Shown here: positions 1 to 9,640 of the stretch, piece by piece
How positions within the stretch are numbered: position 1 is the first letter of the stretch
How the letters are laid out: the number at the start of each line of letters is the position of its first letter
Source of the DNA: CAZABG01 sp964460985
GTDB lineage: Bacteria; Chlamydiota; Chlamydiia; Chlamydiales; Parachlamydiaceae
NCBI GenBank assembly: GCA_964460985.1
Contig: CAYWQX010000003.1
Span: forward strand, 40,417-104,416
Reading direction: 5' to 3'
DNA length: 64,000 nt
The notes under the pieces: generated by a model
What the model saw: only the letters and a program-made list of their open reading frames with translations
What the model was told of the DNA's origin: nothing
Database searches by the model: none
Position numbers and translations under genes: made by a program

Positions 1-1710
1 GTGAGGAAATTCTCATCCTATACCTACCTCAACCTCACGCAGTTTCTAGGGGCTTTAAATGATAATATTTACAAGCTTCTGATTGTCTATTTTTTAATCC
101 AGCTTGAGGGAGCAGAAAACTCCCATATCGTCCTAGGATTGACGGGGGCTACCTTTGTTTTACCTTTTATCCTCTTTTCCGCCTCCTCGGGAATTATCGC
201 GGACCGCTACAGCAAAAGAAATATTATAATCTTTACCAAGCTCTTTGAAGTACTGATCATGATCGGGGGGATATTTGCCTTCCATTTTGAGCTCAAGTGG
301 GGTCTCTTTGCGATTTTATTTTGTTTAGCCACCCATAGCGCTATTTTCGCCCCATCTAAATACGGCATTCTTCCCGAAATCGTCTCCTCCGATAAAATCA
401 CTCAGGCAAACGGGATCATGACCTCTTTTACATTCCTGGCGATCATTCTAGGAACGTTTACGGCCTCGTTTATATTAGATGTCACCGATCGCAATTTTAT
501 TATTGCAGCGATCCTCTGTGCCATCTTCTCTTTGATTGGCTTTTTGGCCAGTTTATGTATCGAATACACCGATCCTGCAGGTTCCACTAAACGCTTTAAT
601 GTCCTTTTTTTAAAAGAGATCTACTCAAGCCTAAAACTTGCCTCACAAGTTCCCTCTTTGCTCACGGCCGTTCTTGGTTCAGCTTACTTCCTGTTTCTCG
701 GCGCCTTTACTCAATTAAACATCATTCCCTACGCTATCCACTCCTTAGACTTAACCGACGTCCAAGGGGGATACCTCTTTTTGCTGACGGCGCTTGGGAT
801 CGGAACCGGCTCTATCTTAGCCGGTAGAATCTCCGGTAAAACAGTTGAATTGGGGCTTGTTCCTCTTGCCTGCTTGGGAGTTATGATGAGCTGCTATTTC
901 CTCGATTTTTTCTCCGATAATCTCCTAACCGTGATCCCGTCGGTCTTGCTGTTAGGCCTTTTTGGAGGTATGTATCAAATTCCTATGGATTCCTATGTGC
1001 AGCTATCCAGCCCTAAAGAAACAAGAGGCCAGATTGTGGCTGCCACCAACTTTATGAGCTTTATCGGGGTCTTGCTTGCCTCCTGCTTGGTCTTTGTGAG
1101 CAGGGAGCTTTTCGGCCTTTCTGCAGATAAAGGCTTTAGCTTAATGGGAACAATCACTTTAAGCGTCGCGGTCGTGATTACCTATCAGCTTTTCGATTAC
1201 GTGACACGCTTTGTGGCTATGATTTTATCCCGCCTGCATTTCTCCATGACCTACCACGGCCTTAAAAACATCCCGGACGAACCGGTCATCTACGTTTGTT
1301 ATCATCAGGCCTGGAATGAAACATTGATCTTGCTTGGGTCGCAAAGAAGACGAATCCATTTCTTTATCGAGAATGAGCAGCATCACTCTCCATGGATGAA
1401 AAGGCTCTACAAACTTTTAAGAGTAGCTTTTATTCCCACCCCTGATCCGCTCGAAAACAATCCTAAAACTCTCGAAGAGATTCAAAAATCGCTCATTCGG
1501 GGAAAATCGGTATGCATTTTTGTAAGCCATCCCGATATTAACTCTGAAATCGAGCGGCTTAAAATTGCCTATCATTTTGAAGAGAAAAACCGACAGCCTG
1601 TCCCGATCATTCCTGTTATTATCGAACAAGGAACCAAAAGCGAGACTCCCATCTTTTCCCGCCTCTTTAAAAAATTTCGCGTGCCTGCCGCTATTTCATT
1701 TGGCGGCTAA
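1..1710 (+). CDS. MFS transporter fused to a degenerate PlsC-like acyltransferase (LplT-Aas-like)
   Basis: Residues 1-400 form a 12-helix major-facilitator domain. It opens with an LNDNIYKLL-type segment like the lysophospholipid transporter LplT and has the ADRYSKR loop typical of the fold. Residues about 410-569 align with the PlsC-like acyltransferase domain of Aas, which re-acylates lysophosphatidylethanolamine. The acyl-AMP ligase domain found in full Aas proteins is absent. The acyltransferase motifs are eroded: the HX4D box reads HQAWNE (Glu for Asp), and the usual FPEGR box appears as FVSHPD. The domain may therefore be inactive or altered. The likely role is inner-membrane lysophospholipid uptake. 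The GTG start is the first base of the window, so the true start may lie upstream. Confidence 0.75.
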   Translation: MRKFSSYTYLNLTQFLGALNDNIYKLLIVYFLIQLEGAENSHIVLGLTGATFVLPFILFSASSGIIADRYSKRNIIIFTKLFEVLIMIGGIFAFHFELKWGLFAILFCLATHSAIFAPSKYGILPEIVSSDKITQANGIMTSFTFLAIILGTFTASFILDVTDRNFIIAAILCAIFSLIGFLASLCIEYTDPAGSTKRFNVLFLKEIYSSLKLASQVPSLLTAVLGSAYFLFLGAFTQLNIIPYAIHSLDLTDVQGGYLFLLTALGIGTGSILAGRISGKTVELGLVPLACLGVMMSCYFLDFFSDNLLTVIPSVLLLGLFGGMYQIPMDSYVQLSSPKETRGQIVAATNFMSFIGVLLASCLVFVSRELFGLSADKGFSLMGTITLSVAVVITYQLFDYVTRFVAMILSRLHFSMTYHGLKNIPDEPVIYVCYHQAWNETLILLGSQRRRIHFFIENEQHHSPWMKRLYKLLRVAFIPTPDPLENNPKTLEEIQKSLIRGKSVCIFVSHPDINSEIERLKIAYHFEEKNRQPVPIIPVIIEQGTKSETPIFSRLFKKFRVPAAISFGG

Positions 1711-1713
1711 ATA

Positions 1714-1737
1714 GGGCGTAAAGTACTTTTTACGCCC
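1714..1737. terminator. Hairpin between convergent genes
   Basis: A perfect 9-bp inverted repeat, GGGCGTAAA/TTTACGCCC with a 6-nt loop, starts 4 nt after the stop of the MFS gene and precedes the converging gene end at 1756. There is no strong T-run on either strand, so this is a stem-loop or weak bidirectional terminator. Confidence 0.5.
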
Positions 1738-1755
1738 AAAATGAGAAGGTGAGAA

Positions 1756-2205
1756 CTATTTTTTTGTGCTGGAAGGGATCTTTTCAGCCGGAATATTTTT
1801 GAGATTTACGTGAGCAATCCATTTCCATTTATTATCAAATTTCTTCCAAACACTTAATCTAGGAGCCGGTTTAGAAGACAAATTTTGATTGTCAATCTTC
1901 TCTTTTACAGAAATTAAATAAGATACGACAAGCGTGTCCCCATTTTCAGATACTTTTACATCGCTGATTTCATAATGGCTTCCTAAATACAGATCATTGA
2001 TGAGTTGAATCTCGCCTTCACGATTTAAAGCGCCAAAACTGTGAATCGACTGAAAATTCTCCGCTATATTTTCTTCAATCGCTTTGTGATTGCGATGTTT
2101 CATATCTTCCCACATTTGCGTCTCAAGTTTTTCCCCCAGAGAAATTTCTGCAAATGCCGTGTGAGCCAAACCCATGGCTCCTATCGCTAGTAACTTTTTA
2201 AACAT
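1756..2205 (-). CDS. Exported NTF2-like (DUF4440-type) protein
   Basis: The 149-aa product starts with a signal peptide (MFKKLLAIGAMGLAHTAFA, cleavage after AFA). The rest resembles the SnoaL/DUF4440 NTF2-like fold: an N-terminal helix pair (LETQMWEDMKHRNHKAIEE) followed by strands ending in WKKFDNKWKWIAHVN, where these proteins close their cone-shaped sheet. Such domains can be ketosteroid-isomerase-like enzymes or simple binding modules, and no catalytic residues can be assigned here. It is transcribed alone and convergent with the MFS gene. The export signal suggests a periplasmic location. Confidence 0.6.
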   Translation of the reverse strand: MFKKLLAIGAMGLAHTAFAEISLGEKLETQMWEDMKHRNHKAIEENIAENFQSIHSFGALNREGEIQLINDLYLGSHYEISDVKVSENGDTLVVSYLISVKEKIDNQNLSSKPAPRLSVWKKFDNKWKWIAHVNLKNIPAEKIPSSTKK

Positions 2206-2330
2206 TGAACCTCTTTATACTTTTGAATTTGGAAAAAAGACTTAATTATAGACATTTAGCCCAAGTCTTACTGATCAAATTCAACGTTAGTCTAGCACTA
2301 CTAGATAATTTTTATAAAAAAAGAACTAAT

Positions 2331-2368
2331 AAAAAAATCCCCTTTGAAGATTACTCCTCAAAGGGGAT
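2331..2368 (-). terminator. Rho-independent terminator of the porin gene
   Basis: A perfect 11-bp stem, ATCCCCTTTGA/TCAAAGGGGAT with a 10-nt loop, lies 25 nt past the porin stop. On the minus strand it is followed directly by a run of seven T. This is a textbook intrinsic terminator for the gene at 2393-3829. Confidence 0.9.
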
Positions 2369-2392
2369 GTTGCTATTTAGCCGACTAACGAA

Positions 2393-3829
2393 TTAGAAGG
2401 CGTAGATCGCTTCAAGTTTGAAGCAGGAATAGTGGTGATTGCCACCGATGTTTTTGTCAATCGCAGTAGACCACTCAACGATCGTGTCCAAGGTAATATT
2501 GTCTGTCAGTGCATAAAGCCCTTCAAACTTCCAACCTTTAAAGTTGGTGTTACCCATAAAGCTGTTGGTAAAGCTCCAATTTAATACGTTACCACGACCA
2601 ATGCCACGCACATCTCCATCAGGAACTGCAATCACTTGTACGTATTGGTATTGAACTTCAATAGACCAGTCGCCTTCTTTAACAACTTCGCCCATTTTGA
2701 AACCAACATACCAGGCTAAGTTTGCTCTTCCAGATCTTCTTATTTCAAATTCATCGTCATCTTCTTCCACAGGATTTAATTTGAAAGGATATTTTAAGGA
2801 TTTTCTAGCATGGTTTATCAAGAAAGCGCCATAAAGTGTGGCATCTTTACCGAAACACCATTCTTTATTTAAATGATAGTAAGCGGTCCATTGCGAGATC
2901 AGAAAATCAAAACCTCTTGGATTTCTCACATGCGGTGAGGTGACAAAGTAGCACTCGCCTCGTCCATGTTTTTGCCAATCGATAAAGGAGTACTTAAGGT
3001 CAAAACCGGAGTCTTTAATGTTCATAATGCCGGCTTCAACCACCCAAGCGAGCTGGTTGATGATTTGGTTTACAACTAAACCGCCTGCATAAGCATAAAC
3101 TTTATCCGCGTAATCAACTTTCTTGCTGTATTTGAATAAGATGCCGTCAAAGGGGCTTAAAAACTGCACTTTCGAGTCAAACACGTTGTTTAAACGTCTT
3201 CGGCCAAGCTCGACATCGAATTTAGTCCCACAGCTATCAATGACGTTATAGCCAAAATAGGCTTTTTTTAAGCAAATCGAGCCACAGGTGTGAGAGCCGT
3301 GCCAGCCTTGAGGATCTGCTCGGCACTCGCCAAGTTCAAGGATAGCCTTAAGTTCATCGCCATTATTAAAATTGTTGTTGCAAACGCAAGAAGTGCCGTT
3401 ATCGAATACCCCGGCTGCGTTATCAAATTGTAACTGCATAACAGCCCAGGTTCTTTCGGTTTTATATTCAAAAATGAGGTTCGCTTCGATATCCCAGTCG
3501 TTTCTAGAAATGGGAAGATCATCAAAATCACGCGCCCCCCAGTTACTTCCACGAAGATTATCGTTTTTCCCGAGGGGTGTTCTTCTACCTTGCTCATTTA
3601 AGTGGCGCCATTCGGTTCTGACGTCTCCGCTGATGGTCAAGTTTTGAGCTTTCTCTTCTACGTTTACAGCTCTTTTGGTGTTGATAAAGTCGCGCAGTGC
3701 GTCAAAGTCAACTTCGTTAAGCTCTTCATTGAATTTAGAGCCGTCTTGTCTGCCAAAGTCAGCAAAAAGGGTGGCGGAAGAAAATGCCATCACCCACGCT
3801 AATGGCAGAAAAAACATTCTGAAGTTCAT
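2393..3829 (-). CDS. Cysteine-rich outer-membrane porin (chlamydial MOMP-like/Pom type)
   Basis: This 478-aa protein has a signal peptide (about 1-23, ending in ATLFA) and a short helical segment. It then shows the alternating aromatic/polar pattern of a beta-barrel, beginning near NLTISGDVRTEWRHL and ending in IYAF. The C-terminal Phe is the usual BAM recognition signature. About ten cysteines, many clustered at residues 150-210 (CVC, GEC, HTCGSIC), fit the disulfide-linked outer envelope of chlamydial elementary bodies. The length fits environmental-chlamydia porins. A clear ribosome-binding site (GGAGAG) precedes the ATG and a strong terminator follows, suggesting high monocistronic expression. 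The exact family (MOMP-like, PomS-like or other) cannot be decided without alignment. Confidence 0.7.
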   Translation of the reverse strand: MNFRMFFLPLAWVMAFSSATLFADFGRQDGSKFNEELNEVDFDALRDFINTKRAVNVEEKAQNLTISGDVRTEWRHLNEQGRRTPLGKNDNLRGSNWGARDFDDLPISRNDWDIEANLIFEYKTERTWAVMQLQFDNAAGVFDNGTSCVCNNNFNNGDELKAILELGECRADPQGWHGSHTCGSICLKKAYFGYNVIDSCGTKFDVELGRRRLNNVFDSKVQFLSPFDGILFKYSKKVDYADKVYAYAGGLVVNQIINQLAWVVEAGIMNIKDSGFDLKYSFIDWQKHGRGECYFVTSPHVRNPRGFDFLISQWTAYYHLNKEWCFGKDATLYGAFLINHARKSLKYPFKLNPVEEDDDEFEIRRSGRANLAWYVGFKMGEVVKEGDWSIEVQYQYVQVIAVPDGDVRGIGRGNVLNWSFTNSFMGNTNFKGWKFEGLYALTDNITLDTIVEWSTAIDKNIGGNHHYSCFKLEAIYAF

Positions 3830-3956
3830 GTTTCTCTCCGATTTAGTTGTTGCGGTTGAAAGATTTACTGTGTGAATTGCTTCGAATCAAAATACAAAGC
3901 AGAAGCACCTTTTAATAAAAATCGCCTAAATTAATACACTAAAAATCCAGGTAAAG

Positions 3957-6869
3957 TCAAGGAGAGTTTAACAATCGGCGATATTCAAAGGGCTGCGTAT
4001 AAATACCCCAGGGAATATCTTTGCGGCTACCATCAAGCCACTCTTTCCATTCAACCATGGGTGCGCCTTCAAGACCGGCCTGATTGAGGCGCCAAAATTC
4101 AAATTTACTTGTGGCAGGATTTAGAACGAATCCAAAATAATACTTCAACCAATTAGTATCGGCAAATAGAAGCGGCGAGGGTGAAAGCAAGCCGATTTTT
4201 CTCGCTTTATCAAGAAGTTTTAAAAATTCTGGTTGAGACGTACTTGTTGATTTGTTTTTTAAAATCAAGCACACCTGTATTAAATTTACAATTCCCATCT
4301 TGGTCACAAGCTCTTTCGCTTCAATCTTTTCTTTAATCTGACTCCATTCATTTGAGTATTCATTGAAAAGATCCTCTAAGAGGTATTCTATTTCATCATA
4401 ATTTTTGATGGGAAGTAGTTCAAAAAGAGTTTCTGAAATTAAACTATCGGATACTATTTTAAGACCTTGATAATTTAAACTTCTCTCCGATTCTGCCTGG
4501 TCCATCAAATACCGCCCCAGATCGGATGGACTCATTCTTCCGGGATATACGCCATAAATATTTCTGAAAGCCGGCTTAAAATTGACCGGAATTTTTTTTT
4601 CTAAAGCATCAATAATTACTTCATATTCCCTCTGGCCGATTTCAAGGGAATCGTAGAACCTTTCTGCCGGCAAAAGAAATTGATCGCGGATGAATGTATA
4701 GGTAAATGTCTCCGTGTTCCACGTGGATTCAAAAGGAGAGAGCATTGGGATCAATCGAAAAGCATGCGTCGGAGATTGCATCAAAAAGGACTTGGTCGGA
4801 CTATTAACAAATTCATCCATAATTTTTTGAGGAAGGTGCCTCAGCGTATCTACTATAAAAACGGCAAGCTCCATTTCCGATTCGACCCACCTGCTCACCA
4901 CTTTTGGCATTTCAGGGAGTTTGAAATAGCTCATCAATAAATGCTCTAAAGATCCTCCTGATGTATAAGCCCAAGGTTTTTTTTCAATTTTATCAAGATG
5001 TTCAAGGGGATTTTTAAAGCTTGGGGTCTTATAGCGGGCGGCCATTCTGTGAAAAGCTGACTCAATAAAAATTTTCGTTTTGACATGGTTTACGAGAAGG
5101 GTGACCCATTCTCCCACTTCATTTTCAAAACCCTTAAGCTCTTCCGCATGAGAGAGCTCCGATTCGGTTGCCACAAAAAAACTGGCCAATGATTCTACAT
5201 ACTCTTGAACGGAGTCGATTCGAGTCCATTGGGAGGTATTCATCCTGCCATGTTTGTAGATAAGCCTAAATCCTGCCGGACGATCATCATAAAGGGTATC
5301 GCCCACATCGCTCATTTCTGCGTCATACACCTCCTGAAAGTAGCGAGGAAAAAGATCCAGATATTTTTCAATCAATGTTTTGAACATTTGGCTTAAACGA
5401 TGGGCCCTTTGAGCTTGCCGATCGCGCATCTCTTCAAAAGTCTGAAATTCATTAAGCCTCGCTTGGTATTCAACCCTTAGCCATTGAAGCTCTTTCTCTG
5501 TGCTCGCCTGCTTAACCCGTCCTTCCATCATCTTTAGCTGAGAAAAAATGATTTCATATTCCTGATTATACTCTTCAGCTTTGGCTTTAGCCCTCTCGAG
5601 ACGGTCTTTAAAATTATTGTAGAGAATCTCACCAATGCCGCCTGGCTCCTCAGGGTTTAATCCTAAGCTGATGTATAAATTCCATTTAGCAAAATCCTCT
5701 TTTGTCTCAGCGAAAGAGGCAATAGTGAACTCCCAACACTTCAAAAGAGGATGATCGGTTAAGACGACAAAGGCTTTTTTTGCGATATCGAAGCTTTCCA
5801 AGAACTGCTGGCAGCTCTCGCCGATCCCTTTTTGCCCAACGCTTGCCCTTGGCATATGCATCATAAGGCCGCCAAAAACCATATCACGAGGACGTCTCAA
5901 AAATTCCTGAAGATCTTTTTCTGTAATATTCAAATGTTTAAGTAAAATTTCTCGAATGAGTGTCTCCGGCTTGAATAATTGGGGGGAGCTATACCGTTTA
6001 AAATACTCCTTTACAATCCTTCTGCAAGTGTCTACCCGCTCATTTAGTTTCAGTTGAGGGTCTATGATTTTGACCGCTTCAAAAGCAGCCAGGAGGCCGG
6101 GCGAAAATCCGATGTTATCTATCTGTTTTTCATCATTTGGATCAAGAACGAAGGGTCTTTTAAGATCGCCCATGCCAAAGGTGGGGCTCAAAGGAACATT
6201 CGCCTCCACCCCGTTCGAAACTCTTTTTAATCTTCCGGTCGATAAAAGCTCATTCATCTCGCTTAAAAAAACTTCCGGCTGCTCGGAATGCACAATCAAA
6301 CAAGGAGCTGTGGCAAAACAGGAGCCTACGCTTTGTCTTAGTGTGGCAAAAAGAGCGGAAAGAACGGCCCTTTTCGTAAGAGTATCGGTGATAACAGTCC
6401 CAACCGGAAGAGCGAGAGCCTCCCGGATAATCTCTTCCGCCGGTTTATGAGAGAGGGGTTTTGAAAAGTTCTTTAATTTTTTTAATAACGGCCCCGCCTC
6501 CATGAGTTTTAAAATTTTGAGAATATGCTGGTGGCAAGCAAGATCATTTTCTCTTCCACTCCCTAAGGGATAAAGAGCCGATTCCATTAAAAGAGCAGCC
6601 CTTTTTACTTTTTCGGGGTTGATATCGCCTGACTCTTCTACCAGGATCTCGGCTAATTTTCTTGCCTTAATGATATTTCTTACCTGATAAGGCTCTTGCA
6701 GACCCGATTTATCGAGCCTTTTACTAAGGTCGTCAAACTCCTCCGTAATGATCTTTTTAAGCTCATCGCCTCGTACGGTCTCTTTTTTATTTTTTGATAT
6801 AATAGTAAATATTTTTTGAAGAAAGGAGGGGCTTACCGGATTAAAGGAGAGGGCCTCTAAAGGAATCAT
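3957..6869 (-). CDS. 970-aa conserved protein of unknown function with a possible papain-like cysteine
   Basis: No signal peptide or membrane helix is visible, so it is probably cytosolic or a secreted effector. It is largely helical, with a charged coiled-coil stretch at about residues 455-530. Residues 179-188 read QSVGSCFATA, which recalls the catalytic-cysteine box of papain-like enzymes (Cys184). Near the C-terminus FADTNW (Asn906) and the following FGFVLNP/FEFWRL recall the Asn-Trp end of that fold. A candidate histidine is in SPTHAF, about residue 720. The large spacing makes this only a suggestion. The gene is divergent from thrS and separated by a 50-100-bp promoter region. The start was chosen at the ATG at 6869, just downstream of TTAGG. 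Confidence 0.6.
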   Translation of the reverse strand: MIPLEALSFNPVSPSFLQKIFTIISKNKKETVRGDELKKIITEEFDDLSKRLDKSGLQEPYQVRNIIKARKLAEILVEESGDINPEKVKRAALLMESALYPLGSGRENDLACHQHILKILKLMEAGPLLKKLKNFSKPLSHKPAEEIIREALALPVGTVITDTLTKRAVLSALFATLRQSVGSCFATAPCLIVHSEQPEVFLSEMNELLSTGRLKRVSNGVEANVPLSPTFGMGDLKRPFVLDPNDEKQIDNIGFSPGLLAAFEAVKIIDPQLKLNERVDTCRRIVKEYFKRYSSPQLFKPETLIREILLKHLNITEKDLQEFLRRPRDMVFGGLMMHMPRASVGQKGIGESCQQFLESFDIAKKAFVVLTDHPLLKCWEFTIASFAETKEDFAKWNLYISLGLNPEEPGGIGEILYNNFKDRLERAKAKAEEYNQEYEIIFSQLKMMEGRVKQASTEKELQWLRVEYQARLNEFQTFEEMRDRQAQRAHRLSQMFKTLIEKYLDLFPRYFQEVYDAEMSDVGDTLYDDRPAGFRLIYKHGRMNTSQWTRIDSVQEYVESLASFFVATESELSHAEELKGFENEVGEWVTLLVNHVKTKIFIESAFHRMAARYKTPSFKNPLEHLDKIEKKPWAYTSGGSLEHLLMSYFKLPEMPKVVSRWVESEMELAVFIVDTLRHLPQKIMDEFVNSPTKSFLMQSPTHAFRLIPMLSPFESTWNTETFTYTFIRDQFLLPAERFYDSLEIGQREYEVIIDALEKKIPVNFKPAFRNIYGVYPGRMSPSDLGRYLMDQAESERSLNYQGLKIVSDSLISETLFELLPIKNYDEIEYLLEDLFNEYSNEWSQIKEKIEAKELVTKMGIVNLIQVCLILKNKSTSTSQPEFLKLLDKARKIGLLSPSPLLFADTNWLKYYFGFVLNPATSKFEFWRLNQAGLEGAPMVEWKEWLDGSRKDIPWGIYTQPFEYRRLLNSP

Positions 6870-6942
6870 CCTAATTTCTCTGGAATAAAGTTACGGATAT
6901 TCATTAAAATGAGGCACTTTGAATATTTATGCAAGGGATCCT

Positions 6943-8859
6943 ATGAAGATCGTTTTAAAAGATGGCTCAGCTAAAGAAGTTGAAGCTAACACTACCGCTC
7001 TTGATTTAGCTGAAAAACTAAATTTAAAAATGCCCCACCAGGCACTTGCCGCCTCCATCAACGGCAAAACGGTTGACCTTGCAACGCCTTTAAAAGAGGG
7101 CGATAAGGTTATCATTTATAGTTTCGATGATAAAGAAGGAAAGGAAGTTTTTTGGCACACTTCCGCTCATATCTTGGCGCAAGCTGTTTTACGCCTCTAT
7201 CCAAATGCAAAGCCAACTATTGGACCGCCTATCGAAAATGGTTTTTACTACGATTTTGCGAATCTTGAGATCTCGGATGCCGACTTCGAAAAAATCGAGG
7301 CGGAGATGGCAAAAATCGTAAATGAGAATTATGTCTCTCAAAAAGAAACCTTTAAAACAAAAGAAGAGGCTCTTGAAGCCTTTAAGGATAATAAATACAA
7401 AGTTGAACTGATCGAGAGTTTCGACCCAAAAGAGCCTCTTACAGGCTATCGTCAAGGAGAATTCTTCGATTTATGCCGAGGCCCTCATTTACCGAAGCTT
7501 GGCAAAGTCAAAGCCATTAAGGTTACAAAAACATCCGGCGCCTACTGGAGAGGCGATTCTACCAAAGAAATGCTTACCCGCATTTACGCAATCTCCTTCC
7601 CGGACAGAAAACAGCTAAAAGAGTATCTCGAGCTTCTGGAAGAGGCAAAAAAACGAGACCACAAAGTTGTAGGGCCAAGGCTTGACCTTTTCTCCCTAAA
7701 AGAAGAAGCCCCCGGCATGCCATTTTTGCATCCTAAAGGGATGTTCATCTGGAACCAGTTAACGAATTTTATTAGAGGCCTATTAAACGAGCACAACTAT
7801 ATAGAGATCAAAACCCCTACGATGCTGACCAAAGAATTATGGGAAAGATCGGGCCACTGGAAAAACTATCGCCAAAACATGTTCACTTCGGAAATTGAAG
7901 AACGGGAATTTGCCATTAAACCGATGAACTGCCCCGGCTGCATGCTTTTTTATAAAACGCACAGCCACAGCTACCGCGAGCTGCCCATGCGAGTCGCAGA
8001 AATTGGAAATGTTCATCGTTATGAACCGTCCGGCTCCTTGTCGGGTCTTTTTAGAGTGAGAAGCTTCCACCAGGATGACGCTCACATTTTCATGAAACCT
8101 GAAGATATCGAGCAGGAGATTTTAAACGCGTTAAACCTTGCCGATATTCTTTATTCTACTTTTGAGCTCTCCTATCATCTTGAGCTTTCTACAAGGCCTG
8201 AAAAAAACACCATCGGCTCTGAGGAAGATTGGACGATTGCGACCGAAGGTTTAAGAGGAGCGCTCAATAGAACCGGGCGTCCTTACAAGGTAAATGAGGG
8301 AGATGGCGCCTTCTACGGTCCTAAAATCGATTTTCACATCAAAGATGCGATCGGCAGAACCTGGCAGTGTGGAACGATTCAACTAGATATGGCTTTGCCT
8401 GAGAAGTTCGAGCTGGAATACACAGCACAAGACGGAAGCAGAAAACGTCCGGTGATGATCCATAGAGCCCTTTTTGGATCGCTTGAGCGCTTCTTTGGAA
8501 TTCTGATCGAACACTTCGCAGGCAAATTTCCTCTTTGGATCTCGCCAAGCCAGATCAGAATACTCACCGTCTCTGAAAGACATGATGCTTATGCAAAAGA
8601 GCTATTAGCGAAGTTTAAATCGCTTGGATTCCAGGTAGATTTGGATGACTCGAGCGAATCGGTCAGTAAAAAAGTGAGAAACGCGCAACTTAATCAAACC
8701 AACTATATGCTGACCGTTGGCGATAAAGAACTTGAGAATAAAACCATCAATCTTCGCACTCGAGACAATATTGTGAGGGGAGAAATGAAAGTCGATGATT
8801 TTATCCAGGAGATCACGAAGGAGAGAGACTCGAAGAGCTTGACTTCCCCATTCAAGTAG
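6943..8859 (+). CDS. thrS: Threonyl-tRNA synthetase
   Basis: The 638-aa enzyme charges tRNA-Thr. An N-terminal TGS domain (about 1-60) is followed by the editing domain with the HTSAHILAQAV zinc/editing histidines and CRGPHLP. The class II core has the MNCPGCMLF zinc cysteine region and motif 2 (FRVRSFHQDDAHIF). The C-terminal anticodon-binding domain starts near ISPSQIRILTVS. ATG 6943 was chosen because AAGGG lies 6 nt upstream and MKIVLKDGS is a normal ThrRS start; an in-frame TTG at 6919 is less likely. It heads a cluster with parA-like and gp6D-like genes, the same order as CT_581-583 in C. trachomatis. Confidence 0.95.
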   Translation: MKIVLKDGSAKEVEANTTALDLAEKLNLKMPHQALAASINGKTVDLATPLKEGDKVIIYSFDDKEGKEVFWHTSAHILAQAVLRLYPNAKPTIGPPIENGFYYDFANLEISDADFEKIEAEMAKIVNENYVSQKETFKTKEEALEAFKDNKYKVELIESFDPKEPLTGYRQGEFFDLCRGPHLPKLGKVKAIKVTKTSGAYWRGDSTKEMLTRIYAISFPDRKQLKEYLELLEEAKKRDHKVVGPRLDLFSLKEEAPGMPFLHPKGMFIWNQLTNFIRGLLNEHNYIEIKTPTMLTKELWERSGHWKNYRQNMFTSEIEEREFAIKPMNCPGCMLFYKTHSHSYRELPMRVAEIGNVHRYEPSGSLSGLFRVRSFHQDDAHIFMKPEDIEQEILNALNLADILYSTFELSYHLELSTRPEKNTIGSEEDWTIATEGLRGALNRTGRPYKVNEGDGAFYGPKIDFHIKDAIGRTWQCGTIQLDMALPEKFELEYTAQDGSRKRPVMIHRALFGSLERFFGILIEHFAGKFPLWISPSQIRILTVSERHDAYAKELLAKFKSLGFQVDLDDSSESVSKKVRNAQLNQTNYMLTVGDKELENKTINLRTRDNIVRGEMKVDDFIQEITKERDSKSLTSPFK

Positions 8860-8875
8860 TGTAAAACCGTAGGCC

Positions 8876-9628
8876 ATGAAAACGATTACGGTTTCGAGTT
8901 TTAAAGGCGGTACGGCAAAGACGTCTACCGCTCTTCATTTAGGTTCTGCTATTGCCAAATATCATGGCGGTAAAGTTCTCCTTATCGATTTTGATGCCCA
9001 AGCCAACTTAACGACCGGCTTGGGTTTTGATCCTGACGAACATGACAGTTTAGCACCTGTTCTACAAGGAACTAAATCCATCGAAGAGGTCATCAAGAAA
9101 ACGACGGTAAAAAATCTGCATTTGATCCCTGCAGACATTTGTTTAGAAAGGGTGGAAACAACAGGCTCTCTTGCACAGGATCGCTATTCGCATGAGAAGT
9201 TAAAAAATATTCTCTCGACTCTTAAATATGACTATATCTTTATCGATACCCCTCCTTCCCTCAACTGGCTTACCGAGTCTGCTTTAATTGCGTCAAACCA
9301 CTCCCTTGTCTGTGCAACCCCTGAATTTTACAGCATTAAAGGGCTTGAACGTCTATCGCAATTTATCGGCAGCATTGGTCAAAGACATCCCCTCCAAGTG
9401 CTCGGCGTGGTTCTTACTTTTTGGAATCCCCGCGGCAAAAGCAACGACGCCTTTTTAGATGTGATTGAAAGAACGTTTCCTCAGAAACTGCTCGAATCAA
9501 AAGTCAGACGGGACATCGCAGTCTCCGAAGCTTCTGTGATCGGTAAACCACTTTTTGATGTGAATGCAAAAACACGTGCAAGTGAAGATTACCGCGCCCT
9601 TACGAAAGAAATTATAAACCGGTTGTAA
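8876..9628 (+). CDS. ParA/MinD-family ATPase (chromosomal pGP5-D-like)
   Basis: This 250-aa P-loop ATPase has the deviant Walker A of ParA/Soj proteins (KGGTAKTST, residues about 10-18), switch I near LIDFDAQANLTTGLG and Walker B in YIFIDTPPSLN. Family members drive plasmid or chromosome segregation or position protein complexes. Chlamydiae carry a plasmid copy (pGP5-D) and a chromosomal homolog next to thrS. The gene follows thrS by 16 bp and precedes the pGP6-D-like gene by 11 bp, so it is likely co-transcribed. Its stop codon lies inside a TGTAAA-type palindrome discussed separately. Confidence 0.9.
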   Translation: MKTITVSSFKGGTAKTSTALHLGSAIAKYHGGKVLLIDFDAQANLTTGLGFDPDEHDSLAPVLQGTKSIEEVIKKTTVKNLHLIPADICLERVETTGSLAQDRYSHEKLKNILSTLKYDYIFIDTPPSLNWLTESALIASNHSLVCATPEFYSIKGLERLSQFIGSIGQRHPLQVLGVVLTFWNPRGKSNDAFLDVIERTFPQKLLESKVRRDIAVSEASVIGKPLFDVNAKTRASEDYRALTKEIINRL

Positions 9629-9640
9629 AACGGCTTTACA
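9624..9640. repeat. TGTAAA palindrome copy 1
   Basis: The sequence TGTAAAACGGCTTTACA spans the parA-like stop codon and the first base of the gp6D-like start. It is one of six near-identical 17-bp palindromes in the window (consensus TGTAAAGC N GCTTTACA). Confidence 0.7.

Noticed and set aside
2205..2396. 63-aa open frame on the plus strand
   Set aside because: It runs through the leader of the NTF2-like gene and the porin terminator hairpin, has no ribosome-binding site and no protein-like composition.
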